Source of the DNA: Ignavibacteria bacterium
Lineage (GTDB): Bacteria > Bacteroidota > Ignavibacteria > Tepidaquicellales > Tepidaquicellaceae
Assembly (NCBI GenBank): GCA_016716125.1
Contig: JADJWZ010000004.1
Location: forward strand, 186,001-250,000
Reading direction: 5' to 3'
Length of the DNA stretch: 64,000 bases
Shown here piece by piece: positions 38,178 to 47,440 of the stretch. The notes under the pieces are model-generated. The model did no database searches and was not told where the DNA came from. It was given only the letters and a program-made list of their open reading frames with translations. A program made the translations under genes and the position numbers. Position 1 is the stretch's first letter. Every line of letters starts with the position of its first letter.

Positions 38178-38285
38178 ATGAAAATGACCGGAGAATTAAA
38201 GTTAAGAATAGCTACTGAAATTGAAACAACAGTACATGAAAAATTATCAACTGAAAGTTTAATGATCTTGGTATTTGGTTGTTAA
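38178..38285 (+). CDS. Possible 35-residue peptide
   Basis: A strong AAAGGAG ribosome-binding sequence sits a few bases before ATG at 38178. The product begins MKMTGELKLRIATEIETTVH and ends FGC. No family recognised. It may be a leftover of a gene truncated by the REP/transposase insertion that begins about 50 bp downstream. Confidence 0.3.
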   Translation: MKMTGELKLRIATEIETTVHEKLSTESLMILVFGC

Positions 38286-38332
38286 ACGTGTCAGGTAATA
38301 GAAATTTGGGAAAGCATGAAGATTTTTTTTAT

Positions 38333-38347
38333 AAACCTGACAGGTTT
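38333..38347. repeat. REP-like palindrome, copy 1
   Basis: AAACCTGACAGGTTT, a 7-bp inverted repeat around a central A. It lies 5 bp downstream of the transposase stop. An imperfect relative (GTGTCAGGT) is at 38288. The same motif recurs on the other side of the transposase. Confidence 0.8.
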
Positions 38348-38351
38348 TGCT

Positions 38352-38939
38352 TTATAGCTCAAACTTTTTGACTAAAACATCCGGCGCTTCACTGTGTGAC
38401 TCTTTGAATTTATCTAAACCGGAAAACATATCTAAAACTTCATTATAAGGAGTCTGAGAACCTTCGCTTTCTAGAATACCTCTGTATGAACTCCACTGAT
38501 AAAATTTGTAATCTGTTTCTAATCCATGATGCAGTGGATTTTTATGTATATAACAAATCATATCTTTTAATTGCTTTTCGCTGTTGATCAGAATTCTTTT
38601 AAATGGTCTGTTAAATAAATTCCCGGATCTGCCTTCCTGTAAATTTATTGCTTTACTGTAAGAATTGAATAAATTAGAAAACGCCTGTGATACGCTTCTT
38701 CTTTTGTTTTCACTAATTAAAATATTCAGCTCCTTTATATACAGCAAAAAATGAAAGTGATCAGGTAAAAGACAATATGAATAAATTTTTACGAAATCAT
38801 TTAAATGCTTCATTACTTTCTCCAAAAAGAATGGGTAATTTCTATTCTGAAAAAACATTCTTTCCGAATTATTACATCCATTGTAAATGTGATAGTAGTA
38901 TCCTCTTAAAAGTACATCATTTCTATTCGTGATCTCCAT
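38352..38939 (-). CDS. REP-associated tyrosine transposase (RAYT, Y1 HUH family)
   Basis: 195 residues. LRGYYYHIYNGCNNSERMFF starts the domain, LPDHFHFLLYI holds the HUH metal motif (HFH), and the tyrosine region is FKRILINSEKQLKDMICYIHKNPLHHGL with the catalytic Tyr in ICYIH. RAYTs are single-copy domesticated relatives of IS200/IS605 transposases that spread short palindromes. Here palindromes lie within 5 bp of the stop and 9 bp of the start. The gene looks intact. It sits between kmo and kynU. Confidence 0.92.
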   Translation of the reverse strand: MEITNRNDVLLRGYYYHIYNGCNNSERMFFQNRNYPFFLEKVMKHLNDFVKIYSYCLLPDHFHFLLYIKELNILISENKRRSVSQAFSNLFNSYSKAINLQEGRSGNLFNRPFKRILINSEKQLKDMICYIHKNPLHHGLETDYKFYQWSSYRGILESEGSQTPYNEVLDMFSGLDKFKESHSEAPDVLVKKFEL

Positions 38940-38947
38940 ATCTACAC

Positions 38948-39012
38948 AAAACCTGACAGGTTTCCTCCTCTTCCAAATTTACATAAATTATCCTAAAAAA
39001 CCTGTCAGGTTT
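38948..39012. repeat. Inverted pair of REP-like palindromes upstream of the RAYT
   Basis: AAAACCTGACAGGTTT at 38948-38963 and AAACCTGTCAGGTTT at 38998-39012 differ in the central base (A versus T), so they are opposite orientations of one element. A spacer of 34 bp gives a BIME-like arrangement, which RAYTs are known to recognise. Confidence 0.82.
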
Positions 39013-39060
39013 AGAATACCCTACCAGTTTCAAAAAAAATATCCGTTCTGCAAAATCCAA

Positions 39061-40320
39061 TCAACCTTCCGACAAAATCCCGACAAACCTCTTCACATCT
39101 CCAAAACTATTATACAAAGGCACAGGAGCCGCCCTTATTACATCCGGTTCGCGCCAGTCGCAGATCACTCCTTTATCCAAAAGCCTGTTGAATTTTTCCT
39201 TCCCGTTTCCGGCTATCCTCAGAGATAGCTGACATCCCCTCTCGTTTTTTTCAGCCGGCGTAATTATTTGTATTCCATTATTAATTTCTCCCTTAATAAG
39301 ATACTCCATATAAGAAGTCAGCATTTCACTCTTCTTTCTGAGCGCACTCATTCCTGCTTCTTCAAAAATATCCAGCGACGCTTTTAAAGACGCAAGCTGT
39401 AAAATCGGAGGATTACTGAGCTGCCAGCTCTCGACAGTCGGTATCGGAATATACTTATGATCCATGAGAAATCTTGACTTCTTATCATGGCCCCACCATC
39501 CTAAAAATTTAGGGATCGACCGGTCATTAAGGTGTCTTTCATTTACAAATGCACCGCCAATAGCGCCGGGTCCGCCGTTCATATATTTGTAATTACACCA
39601 AACAGCAAAGTCAGCATTCCATTCATGCAGCTTCAGTTCAATATTTCCCGCAGCATGCGCCAGGTCAAATCCTACTATACAATTTTTTTTATGTCCGGCT
39701 TTAACAATTTTTCCCATCTCAAATGCCTGACCGGAATAATAATTCACGCCCGCCATCCAGATTACTGCAATTTCATCTCCTTCTCTTTCGATCAGTTCTT
39801 CAATGTCTTCCGTCCTGACTATATCTTCACCCTCTCTCGGCTTGATCTCAATAAGCGATTCCGCAACATCGTAACCGTGATATTTTATCTGCGACTCCAC
39901 GGCATAATAATCAGATGGAAATGAATTTGATTCAATAAGAATCTTATGCTTATTTTTCTCAGGTCTGTAAAATGACACAAACAGCAGATGAAGATTTGTC
40001 GTGAGTGAATTCATATTAACCACTTCCTCATTCTTAGCTCCGATTATTTTCGCAGTCTGTGAAGTAAGAAATTCATGATAAGGCAGCCATGGATTCTTCG
40101 CCTTTGTATGTCCTTCGACTGCAAACTCAGCCCAGTCCTTTAGCTCCTGCTCCAGATATTCCCTTACCGTCTGCGGCTGCAGACCGAGTGAATTTCCCGC
40201 CAGATAAATTACATCACTTCCGTCTGCTTGTTTGGGTATAAAAAACTTTTTTCTGAAATGTCTTAAAGGATCTTTTGCATCAGCTTCTGCTGCATAGGAA
40301 TTTTCATTTGAAAAATTCAT
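39061..40320 (-). CDS. kynU: Kynureninase
   Basis: 419 residues, PLP-dependent fold type I. Seen: YLAGNSLGLQPQTV, FDLAHAAGN with the PLP-pyridine Asp, and CNYKYMNGGPG with the Schiff-base Lys, then AAPVPLYNSFGDV near the end. It cleaves 3-hydroxykynurenine to 3-hydroxyanthranilate and alanine. It follows the formamidase gene by 38 bp on the same strand, so the two form an operon; kmo is further downstream. Confidence 0.95.
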   Translation of the reverse strand: MNFSNENSYAAEADAKDPLRHFRKKFFIPKQADGSDVIYLAGNSLGLQPQTVREYLEQELKDWAEFAVEGHTKAKNPWLPYHEFLTSQTAKIIGAKNEEVVNMNSLTTNLHLLFVSFYRPEKNKHKILIESNSFPSDYYAVESQIKYHGYDVAESLIEIKPREGEDIVRTEDIEELIEREGDEIAVIWMAGVNYYSGQAFEMGKIVKAGHKKNCIVGFDLAHAAGNIELKLHEWNADFAVWCNYKYMNGGPGAIGGAFVNERHLNDRSIPKFLGWWGHDKKSRFLMDHKYIPIPTVESWQLSNPPILQLASLKASLDIFEEAGMSALRKKSEMLTSYMEYLIKGEINNGIQIITPAEKNERGCQLSLRIAGNGKEKFNRLLDKGVICDWREPDVIRAAPVPLYNSFGDVKRFVGILSEG

Positions 40321-40358
40321 GATAGTATTTTTACTGTATTCATAATTTTTATCTCAGC

Positions 40359-41183
40359 TTAATCTGACTTTTTATTTATTTCAAACAAAAATAACCTGCT
40401 CGGCGATGCGTCCGATACAAATCCCGGAATTTGTATATTTAGTAAATACTCTCCGTCTTTAATTTCATCTTTTATAAAAGCCATTTCTGTAATTGTCTTT
40501 AGTGAATGTTCATCAGCATTTACTTCATGACTTTCCAAAGGAACATTCCAGTATATATGGTGTGCCGTGAGTTTTCCCTCATCAAATGACCTGTCAATTG
40601 AAGGCAGATCCAGTATCAGATGTTTTACATTCAGCTCTGAAATAAATCTCATTGCTTCAATTGAAAAAAACGCAGGCTGATCTGTCATATATCTCCTTGA
40701 CATTTTATCCTTACTATTAGGAACTGTTCTGATTATTAATCCGTCAAGAAAACCATTATTATGATTAATTATTTTTTCTCTTAATACTCTTTCAGTTATT
40801 AAATAATCTTCTTTATTCTTTTCCGGAATGTAAGTGTCATAGGTATCATCTGACCTTTCAGGAATGACTGTGATCAGAGTGGAAGGAATTAAAATATCTT
40901 TAAGTGTTTTGTCAATTGAAATTCTATCGAAAGAAATATGGCCGACACATTCCGTATGAGTGCCGTTGCAGTGCGGGATAAGTCTGTGCTCTTCAAAGTT
41001 ACATCCGCCTCCTGATCTTGTGTCACCGATGAATTCACCTGATACATATGGTTTTGCGGAAGCTTTTTCGACATCATATGTATTTGGCTGACTTCCGTAA
41101 AAATCCAGCGGAATTGAAATTTCACGCGGGTCAGAAAGTTTACTTACATATTCCCCGCCGTTCAAAGTAAAACGAATTTCCAA
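40359..41183 (-). CDS. Cyclase-family arylformamidase (probable kynurenine formamidase)
   Basis: 274 residues. HCNGTHTECVGH is the HxGTHxExxxH metal motif of the cyclase/KynB family, and SIDRSFDEGKLTAHHIYWNVP supplies later ligands. The family hydrolyses N-formylkynurenine to kynurenine and formate. The protein is longer than the usual KynB (about 210 residues), mainly at the N-terminus, so the assignment leans on the kynU neighbour. No tryptophan 2,3-dioxygenase gene is in the window. Confidence 0.85.
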   Translation of the reverse strand: MEIRFTLNGGEYVSKLSDPREISIPLDFYGSQPNTYDVEKASAKPYVSGEFIGDTRSGGGCNFEEHRLIPHCNGTHTECVGHISFDRISIDKTLKDILIPSTLITVIPERSDDTYDTYIPEKNKEDYLITERVLREKIINHNNGFLDGLIIRTVPNSKDKMSRRYMTDQPAFFSIEAMRFISELNVKHLILDLPSIDRSFDEGKLTAHHIYWNVPLESHEVNADEHSLKTITEMAFIKDEIKDGEYLLNIQIPGFVSDASPSRLFLFEINKKSD

Positions 41184-41293
41184 TTTATTATAATTTGTTC
41201 CAAAGTATTTTTAATTGTATAATAATTCAATTCAGTTTATTTTGTCAGTAAAATTCCAATTACTTTTTTCTACATAAATTAAATGATAAGATC

Positions 41294-41980
41294 ATGTGCA
41301 GACAATTCATTACATCCGGAAAGCTTTCAAGTCTCCGAAAGATAATTGAGAAAACTTATAATGAGGATATTAAAATTAAACTTCTCGGTGAGATCTACAA
41401 AGAAGAAGAAGATCTTGAGGAGAAAATAGAAAAAGAACTCGAAGAGACCAAAAGGCAGAAGCGGGATTATGATGCAATCCTCACACATGACGTTCCGGTG
41501 ATTGCTTATGACAACGGAGAAAAATTTCTCACTAAAATGAAGTGGGGAGTGAGATTTGATCCGGAAAAAAAATCGCCTCTGATCTTTAACTCAAGAGATG
41601 ACACAATTCAGACAAAACCTTTCTGGAAAAGAACCTTTGACAAAAACCGGATACTGATCCCAATGTTTGGATTTTATGAATGGCAGGATAAAGGCGGTAA
41701 GAAAAAAGTTAAAACAAAAATAACTGTTCCGGGCAGAAATGTATTTATGGTGCCGGGACTGTTCTGGAAGAATAAAGAGAATATAAATGAGTTTACTCTT
41801 ATTACAACTTCTCCGAGCAGCTTTATGAAAAAAATACACAGCCGTATGCCCGTGATACTCGAAGATAAAGATGTGTTCAATTATTTTACAGATTCATTTG
41901 AAGAAAATGCCGCCAAGCTTAAACCGTCGGAAGGTGATTTGAAAACTGAAGAAGAAGAACAGGGATCTTTAGGATCATAG
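41294..41980 (+). CDS. SRAP-domain protein (YedK/HMCES-type abasic-site protector)
   Basis: 228 residues. It starts MCRQF, so Cys2 becomes the N-terminal nucleophile after Met removal. The family signature continues with MKWGVRFDP, NSRDDTIQTKPFWKRTF, RILIPMFGFYEWQ (catalytic Glu) and KKIHSRMPVILED (catalytic His). SRAP proteins form a thiazolidine crosslink with abasic sites in single-stranded DNA. A charged helical insert (about 28-65) is longer than in E. coli YedK. Its 3' end converges with the MFS gene by 6 bp. Confidence 0.94.
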   Translation: MCRQFITSGKLSSLRKIIEKTYNEDIKIKLLGEIYKEEEDLEEKIEKELEETKRQKRDYDAILTHDVPVIAYDNGEKFLTKMKWGVRFDPEKKSPLIFNSRDDTIQTKPFWKRTFDKNRILIPMFGFYEWQDKGGKKKVKTKITVPGRNVFMVPGLFWKNKENINEFTLITTSPSSFMKKIHSRMPVILEDKDVFNYFTDSFEENAAKLKPSEGDLKTEEEEQGSLGS

Positions 41981-43224
41981 TTTTAATTTTCTTAGCCGCG
42001 GGGAAGTTAACGTAACTATTGTTACTATAATTAAAGTCATAACTCCGCCGAATATAACGGAAGGCACAGTCCCTAATATTTTCGCAGCTACTCCGGATTC
42101 GAAAGCTCCGATCTCATTTGATGAACCTATAAAAATACTGTTCACTGCCGAAACCCTGCCTTTCATATTGTCGGGAGTGAGAAGCTGTATTATTGTACTT
42201 CTTACCACTACGCTCAGACTGTCAAATGCTCCGCTCAGACAAAGCACGACTAAAGAGAGTATAAAACTTTTGATAATCCGAAAATTATTATACAGATACC
42301 AAACCCGAAAATACCTATAATTAAATTCCTCCCTGCATTTCCCGTAATTGGTCTGCGTGTCATGATCAGTGCCATTGTAACGGCTCCGACCGAAGGTGCA
42401 GCTCTGAGCATTCCCAGTCCCTGCGGTCCGACAAATAAAATTTCTCCCGCAAAAATTGGGAGCAGCGCTACAGCTCCGCCGAAAAGCACTGCAAACAGAT
42501 CAAGTGATATTGCTCCGAGTATTATTTTTTTCTCAAATACAAATTTTAATCCTGAAGTTAGTTTTTCCTTTAAAGACTGAAGACCGATTATTTCCGGTAT
42601 CGGTTTCTTTTTAACAGTCATTATTAACATAATAGCAATTATCCAGAATACCACTATCAGCGAATAAGTCTGAACTCCGCCGATAAATCCATACAGTAAT
42701 CCTCCTAAAGCCGGACCTGATACAGCGCCGGTCTGCCATGTGGAAGTGTTCCACGTGATTGCATTGGGCAGTGTTTTCTTCGGAACAAGCTGCGCTACGA
42801 ATGCAAAAAAAGATGGAGCCGAAAATCCCCTGCCGATCCCGCTTAAAAATATTATACTGTATATTGCAATTACTTTATTTGAGTTAAGATATTCTATACC
42901 GTCAGTTGAAACAATTAACAGAAGCACCGAACAAAATGACATCAGAAAAACAGAGCCAAGCACGATTTTTTTTCTGTCATTTGTATCTGTGATATGACCT
43001 GCAAATAACAGAGTCATTATAGAAGGTATCGCCTCGGCAAGTCCGATAAGTCCGAGTGATAAAGGATCCTTAGTAATTTCATATATTTGCCAGCCCACTA
43101 TTACCGCCTGCATCTGCGACGCAATTGTGATGCATAACCTTGCCAGTGTAAAATTCCTGAACTCCGGAATTCTCAGCGCTTCATAAGGATCATGCTTTTT
43201 TTCTATGATCGGAATTGTATCCAA
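41975..43224 (-). pseudogene. MFS transporter (enterobactin-exporter-like), split by a one-base frameshift
   Basis: The first frame (ATG at 43224) covers about ten helices, with ALRIPEFRNFTLARLCITIAS, FAGHITDTNDRKKI (the MFS loop 2-3 motif) and WQTGAVSGPALGGLL. It ends at LSKVLYSL because an A run at about 42264-42268 is one base short; one more A gives LSKSFILSLVVLCLSG and joins the final frame (42247-41975) with STIIQLLTPDNMKGRVSAVNS. The corrected length is about 416, normal for the group. Substrate unknown. Confidence 0.85.
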
Positions 43225-43507
43225 GAATTATCGGAAAATGATAAAGTGAGTGATAAGTTTTATATTTACCAAGATCTGTTTTTTTAAAATTGTTTCCGTC
43301 AATATAATATTTTTAAGTATGCTTTTAAATTATGTAATTGATGTGAGATTAATGTAAAATTACTTCAGACAGAAATATTATTGCAATATGAATCCTGCTT
43401 ATCAGTATTTAAATTTTTCTGTATATGCAAGTATATCAGAATAAAATTAAGTTTTTTAAATGATTATATTGATGAGTATTAACACAATTCTCATTAAATA
43501 TTTAATC
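43225..43507. other. Divergent intergenic region, MFS gene and ppdK
   Basis: AT-rich, 280 bp, must hold both promoters. No repeat, stem-loop or small gene recognised. Confidence 0.45.
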
Positions 43508-46234
43508 ATGTCAAAAAAATACGTATACTATTTCGGAAACGGAAAAGCTGACGGCAAAGCGGAAATGAAATCTCTGCTTGGCGGAAAAGGAGCTAATCTT
43601 GCGGAGATGACAAACATTAAACTTCCTGTCCCTCCGGGCTTTACAATCACTACGGAAGTTTGCAACTATTATTATAAAAACGGAAAAAAATATCCTGCCG
43701 AACTTAAGCAACAGGTAGAACTTGCTTTGAAAAAAATTGAAAGGGATTTAAAAAGTAAATTCGGAGATCATAAAAATCCATTGCTGCTGAGCGTCAGATC
43801 CGGTGCAAGAGCTTCAATGCCCGGTATGATGGATACTGTTCTTAATCTCGGTCTGAACGACGCTAGTGTAGCCGGGCTTATCGAAAAAACAGGAAATGAA
43901 AGATTTGTATATGATTCATACAGAAGGTTTGTGCAAATGTACGGCGACGTCGTACTCGATCTCAAGCCAAAAGATAAAAATCAAATAGATCCTTTTGAGG
44001 AAATCATTGAAAGAAAAAAAGCAAAGAATAATATAGAAAACGATCTGGACTTTTCAGTTAATGATCTTAAAGAACTTGTTATTGAATTCAAACAGGAAAT
44101 TAAAAAAGATACGGGAAGAAACTTTCCGGACGATCCGATGGAACAGCTCTGGGGAGCTGTCGGCGCTGTATTCAGATCATGGAGCAATGACAGGGCAAAT
44201 GTTTACAGAAAACTAAATAACATACCGGTTGAATGGGGAACTGCAGTAAATATTCAGGCAATGGTGTATGGTAACCTCGGAGATACTTCAGGAACCGGTG
44301 TTGCATTTACCAGAAATCCGTCAAACGGTGAAGATGAATTTTACGGAGAGTATCTTATGAATGCGCAGGGAGAAGATGTGGTAGCCGGTATCCGTACCCC
44401 TCTTCCGATCTCCGAACTTAAAAAAGCTAAGCCGAAGATCTATGCACAGCTTGATAAAGTCAGAAGAATTCTCGAGAAGCATTACAAAGATATGATGGAT
44501 ATAGAATTCACAATGCAGGATGAAGTCCTTTATATGCTTCAGTGCCGCGCCGGTAAAAGGACGGGTTATGCATCAGTTAAGATTGCGGTGGATATGGTAA
44601 AAGAAAAACTCATTGATGAAAAGACCGCTGTAACGAGAGTGGATCCCGAACAGCTCAATCAGCTTCTCAGACCGATATTCAGCACTTCTGAAAAACTGGA
44701 AGCCGTCAAAAACGGAAGACTTCTTGCAACTGGTCTTAACGCAGGTCCCGGCGCAGCATGCGGCAGAGTTTATTTTAATTCCTTTGATGCAGTGAATGCA
44801 CACGCAAGAGGTGAACAGGTAATACTCGTCAGAATTGAAACTTCACCGGAAGATATCAGAGGTATGAATGCAGCAGAAGGAATACTTACTTCAAGAGGAG
44901 GGATGACTTCTCACGCTGCGCTTGTTGCAAGACAAATGGGAAAAGTCTGCGTCGCCGGATGCGGCACTATTGATATTGATTACCTTCTGAAAACTATTAC
45001 TGTGAAAGGAAAACCCCATGTTGTAAATGAAGGTGATTTTATTTCAATAGACGGATCGACAGGTGAAGTGATCGTAGGAAAACTTCAGGCAAAGCCTTCA
45101 GAAATTCTGCAGGTGCTTATTGACAAAACTCTTAAACCAAAAGATTCAAAACCTTTCGGATATTATTCCGCCTTTATGAAATGGGCTGATAAATACAGAA
45201 GACTTAAGATCAGAACAAATGCCGATCAGCCGGATCAGTGTGAAAATGCGATTGCATTTGGAGCTGAAGGTATCGGACTTTGCCGGACTGAACATATGTT
45301 CTTCGGCGGTGACAGGATAAATGCTGTCAGAGAGATGATACTTGCATACAGTACTGAAGGAAGGAAAAAAGCTCTTAATAAAATTCTCCCCTATCAGAGA
45401 AAAGACTTTACTGAAATATTCCGTGAGATGGACGGTCTGCCGGTTACAATAAGGACTCTTGATCCGCCTCTGCATGAATTCCTTCCGCATACTGAAATTG
45501 AGATCACAAAACTTGCCGAGCTCATCGGTACCAGAGTTGATGAAATAAAATACAAGCTTAACGCTTTAAGAGAATTTAACCCCATGCTCGGTCACAGAGG
45601 GTGCAGACTTGGTATTTCTTTTCCGGAGATAACGGAAATGCAGGCAAGAGCTATATTTGAAGCCGCCGCCGCCGTTCTGAAGGAAGGTAAAAAAGTTTAT
45701 CCGGAAATAATGATCCCGCTTATCGGACATGAAAAAGAATTTACTGAGCAGGAAAAAATTATCAGAGATACAGCGGACATGGTAATGAAAGAAAAGAAAA
45801 TTAAATTCAAATATAAGGTCGGCACAATGATCGAAATACCGAGAGCTGCTCTCGTAGCAGGTAAAATCGCAAAGTATGCCGAGTTCTTTTCTTTCGGAAC
45901 AAACGATCTTACACAGATGACCTTCGGAATTTCAAGAGATGATGCAGCTTCATTTCTTCCGGAATACAGGGAAAAGGAAATTCTTAAGCGCGATCCTTTT
46001 GAATCAATTGACGTGGATGGTGTGGGAATGCTTATGGAGTTTGCAGTCAGAAAAGGCAGAGAGACGCGTCCTGATATAAAACTTGGTATTTGCGGTGAAC
46101 ACGGCGGAGAGCCTGATTCCATAAAATTCTGTAATGATCTTGGACTTGAATATGTAAGCTGCTCCCCGTTCAGAGTGCCTATTGCAAGACTTGCAGCGGC
46201 AAGAGCAGAAATTGAAGCCGATAAAGGAAATTGA
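43508..46234 (+). CDS. ppdK: Pyruvate, phosphate dikinase
   Basis: 908 residues from ATG at 43508 (MSKKYVYYFGNGKADGKAEM); the frame is open 16 codons further but the family starts here. The nucleotide-binding domain has LLGGKGANLAEM, the phosphohistidine domain has GGMTSHAALVARQMGKVCVAGCG with the catalytic His, and the TIM-barrel PEP/pyruvate domain has FGAEGIGLCRTEHMFF and ends with GICGEHGGEPDS. It interconverts pyruvate plus ATP plus Pi and PEP plus AMP plus PPi, and serves either gluconeogenesis or PPi-linked glycolysis. No regulatory protein gene is next to it. Confidence 0.97.
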   Translation: MSKKYVYYFGNGKADGKAEMKSLLGGKGANLAEMTNIKLPVPPGFTITTEVCNYYYKNGKKYPAELKQQVELALKKIERDLKSKFGDHKNPLLLSVRSGARASMPGMMDTVLNLGLNDASVAGLIEKTGNERFVYDSYRRFVQMYGDVVLDLKPKDKNQIDPFEEIIERKKAKNNIENDLDFSVNDLKELVIEFKQEIKKDTGRNFPDDPMEQLWGAVGAVFRSWSNDRANVYRKLNNIPVEWGTAVNIQAMVYGNLGDTSGTGVAFTRNPSNGEDEFYGEYLMNAQGEDVVAGIRTPLPISELKKAKPKIYAQLDKVRRILEKHYKDMMDIEFTMQDEVLYMLQCRAGKRTGYASVKIAVDMVKEKLIDEKTAVTRVDPEQLNQLLRPIFSTSEKLEAVKNGRLLATGLNAGPGAACGRVYFNSFDAVNAHARGEQVILVRIETSPEDIRGMNAAEGILTSRGGMTSHAALVARQMGKVCVAGCGTIDIDYLLKTITVKGKPHVVNEGDFISIDGSTGEVIVGKLQAKPSEILQVLIDKTLKPKDSKPFGYYSAFMKWADKYRRLKIRTNADQPDQCENAIAFGAEGIGLCRTEHMFFGGDRINAVREMILAYSTEGRKKALNKILPYQRKDFTEIFREMDGLPVTIRTLDPPLHEFLPHTEIEITKLAELIGTRVDEIKYKLNALREFNPMLGHRGCRLGISFPEITEMQARAIFEAAAAVLKEGKKVYPEIMIPLIGHEKEFTEQEKIIRDTADMVMKEKKIKFKYKVGTMIEIPRAALVAGKIAKYAEFFSFGTNDLTQMTFGISRDDAASFLPEYREKEILKRDPFESIDVDGVGMLMEFAVRKGRETRPDIKLGICGEHGGEPDSIKFCNDLGLEYVSCSPFRVPIARLAAARAEIEADKGN

Positions 46235-46265
46235 TCTTAGTTCATTGATAGATTATTCATTTCCC

Positions 46266-46320
46266 TCGTCAAAGTCTACGGTGCTCTTCCGTGACTCTGA
46301 CGAGAACAGATTTTCCTTAT
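46266..46320 (+). terminator. Probable terminator after ppdK
   Basis: An imperfect hairpin of about 16 bp (CTCGTCAAAGTCTACGG with CCGTGACTCTGACGAG) followed by a weak T-containing tail (AACAGATTTTCCTT). It lies 32 bp past the stop. Confidence 0.6.
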
Positions 46321-46357
46321 TGAAATTTACTGTTATAAAAATTGCTAAAATTAAGAT

Positions 46358-47440
46358 TTGAATTCTAATCCTATTACTATATCAGACATCGAAATCATTG
46401 CAAAGGAAAAACTTCATCCTCATGCATTTGATTACTATTCAAGCGGAGCGGATGATGAGATCACACTGAAAGAAAACTGTAACGCTTTCAATAAGATTTT
46501 TCTTAAATACAGAGTGCTTGTCGATGTAAGTAAAAGAGATATGTCCGCTACTGTACTTGGTCATAAAACCTCCGTTCCTTTTTTAATTGCTCCGACTGCA
46601 TTTCATAAAATGGCTTATCCGGACGGTGAAATTGCAACAGCGAAAGCCGCAGGAAAAGCCGGTACTGTTATGATATTAAGCACTCTTTCAAATTCAACCG
46701 TTGAAGAAGTTACGGAAGCAGCTTCAGGTCCGGTGTGGTTTCAGTTGTATGTTTTTAAAGACAGGGAAATTACCCGCGATCTGATAAAACGGGCGGAAGC
46801 AGCCTGTGTGAAAGCGATTGTGATTACCGTCGACGCTCCTTTATTAGGGCAAAGAGTCAGAGATGTAAAAAATAAATTTGATCTGCCTTCAGGTCTCACA
46901 GTTAAAAATCTTGAAAAGTATTTTAAAGAAGATCTTATAGTAAATAAAAATGATTCAGGTCTTGCAAGTTATGTTAAGGAAAATTTAGATGCGTCACTGA
47001 ACTGGAAAGATATCAGCTGGATCAGGTCCGTTACAAAACTTCCGCTTATCTTAAAAGGAATTGCCTGCCGTGAAGATGCAATACTCGCAGCCGAACATAA
47101 CGTCGAAGGAATTGTCGTCTCCAATCACGGCGGAAGACAGCTTGATACATGCAGAGCTACGATCGATGTGCTGCCGGAAGTGGCTGATGCAGTCAAAGGT
47201 AAAACTGAAATTTATCTCGACGGCGGGATCAGGAGAGGAACAGACATTTTAAAATCAATTGCGCTCGGCGCTGATGCAGTGCTGATCGGAAGACCTGTTA
47301 TATGGGGTCTTGCTTATAACGGAGAAAACGGCGTTACGGATGCGCTGAATATTCTCAGAAAAGAACTGGATCTTGCTATGGCTCTCTGCGGCTGCGCTGA
47401 TCTGAAAAATATTACTAAAGATATTATTGTCCGAAACTGA
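46358..47440 (+). CDS. FMN-dependent alpha-hydroxy acid oxidase/dehydrogenase
   Basis: 360 residues starting with TTG at 46358 (no nearby ATG in frame). Y and the loop FDYYSSGADDEITLKEN, APTAFHKMAYPDGEIATAKAAG, WFQLYVFKDR, and the FMN/catalytic block ILKGIACREDA and VSNHGGRQLDT with the catalytic His, then YLDGGIRRGTDILKSIALGADAVLIGRP. It oxidises glycolate, L-lactate or a related 2-hydroxyacid. The exact acid cannot be fixed from motifs. It ends 17 bp inside the convergent DUF481 gene. Confidence 0.93.
   Translation: MNSNPITISDIEIIAKEKLHPHAFDYYSSGADDEITLKENCNAFNKIFLKYRVLVDVSKRDMSATVLGHKTSVPFLIAPTAFHKMAYPDGEIATAKAAGKAGTVMILSTLSNSTVEEVTEAASGPVWFQLYVFKDREITRDLIKRAEAACVKAIVITVDAPLLGQRVRDVKNKFDLPSGLTVKNLEKYFKEDLIVNKNDSGLASYVKENLDASLNWKDISWIRSVTKLPLILKGIACREDAILAAEHNVEGIVVSNHGGRQLDTCRATIDVLPEVADAVKGKTEIYLDGGIRRGTDILKSIALGADAVLIGRPVIWGLAYNGENGVTDALNILRKELDLAMALCGCADLKNITKDIIVRN

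Noticed and set aside
42747..42762. parS site (TGTTCCACGTGATTGC)
   Set aside because: Only one half matches the TGTTCCACGTGGAACA consensus, it lies inside the MFS coding region, and it is 15 kb from parAB.
45697..46122. 141-residue minus-strand frame within ppdK
   Set aside because: It is an antisense shadow of the highly conserved C-terminal domain of pyruvate phosphate dikinase.
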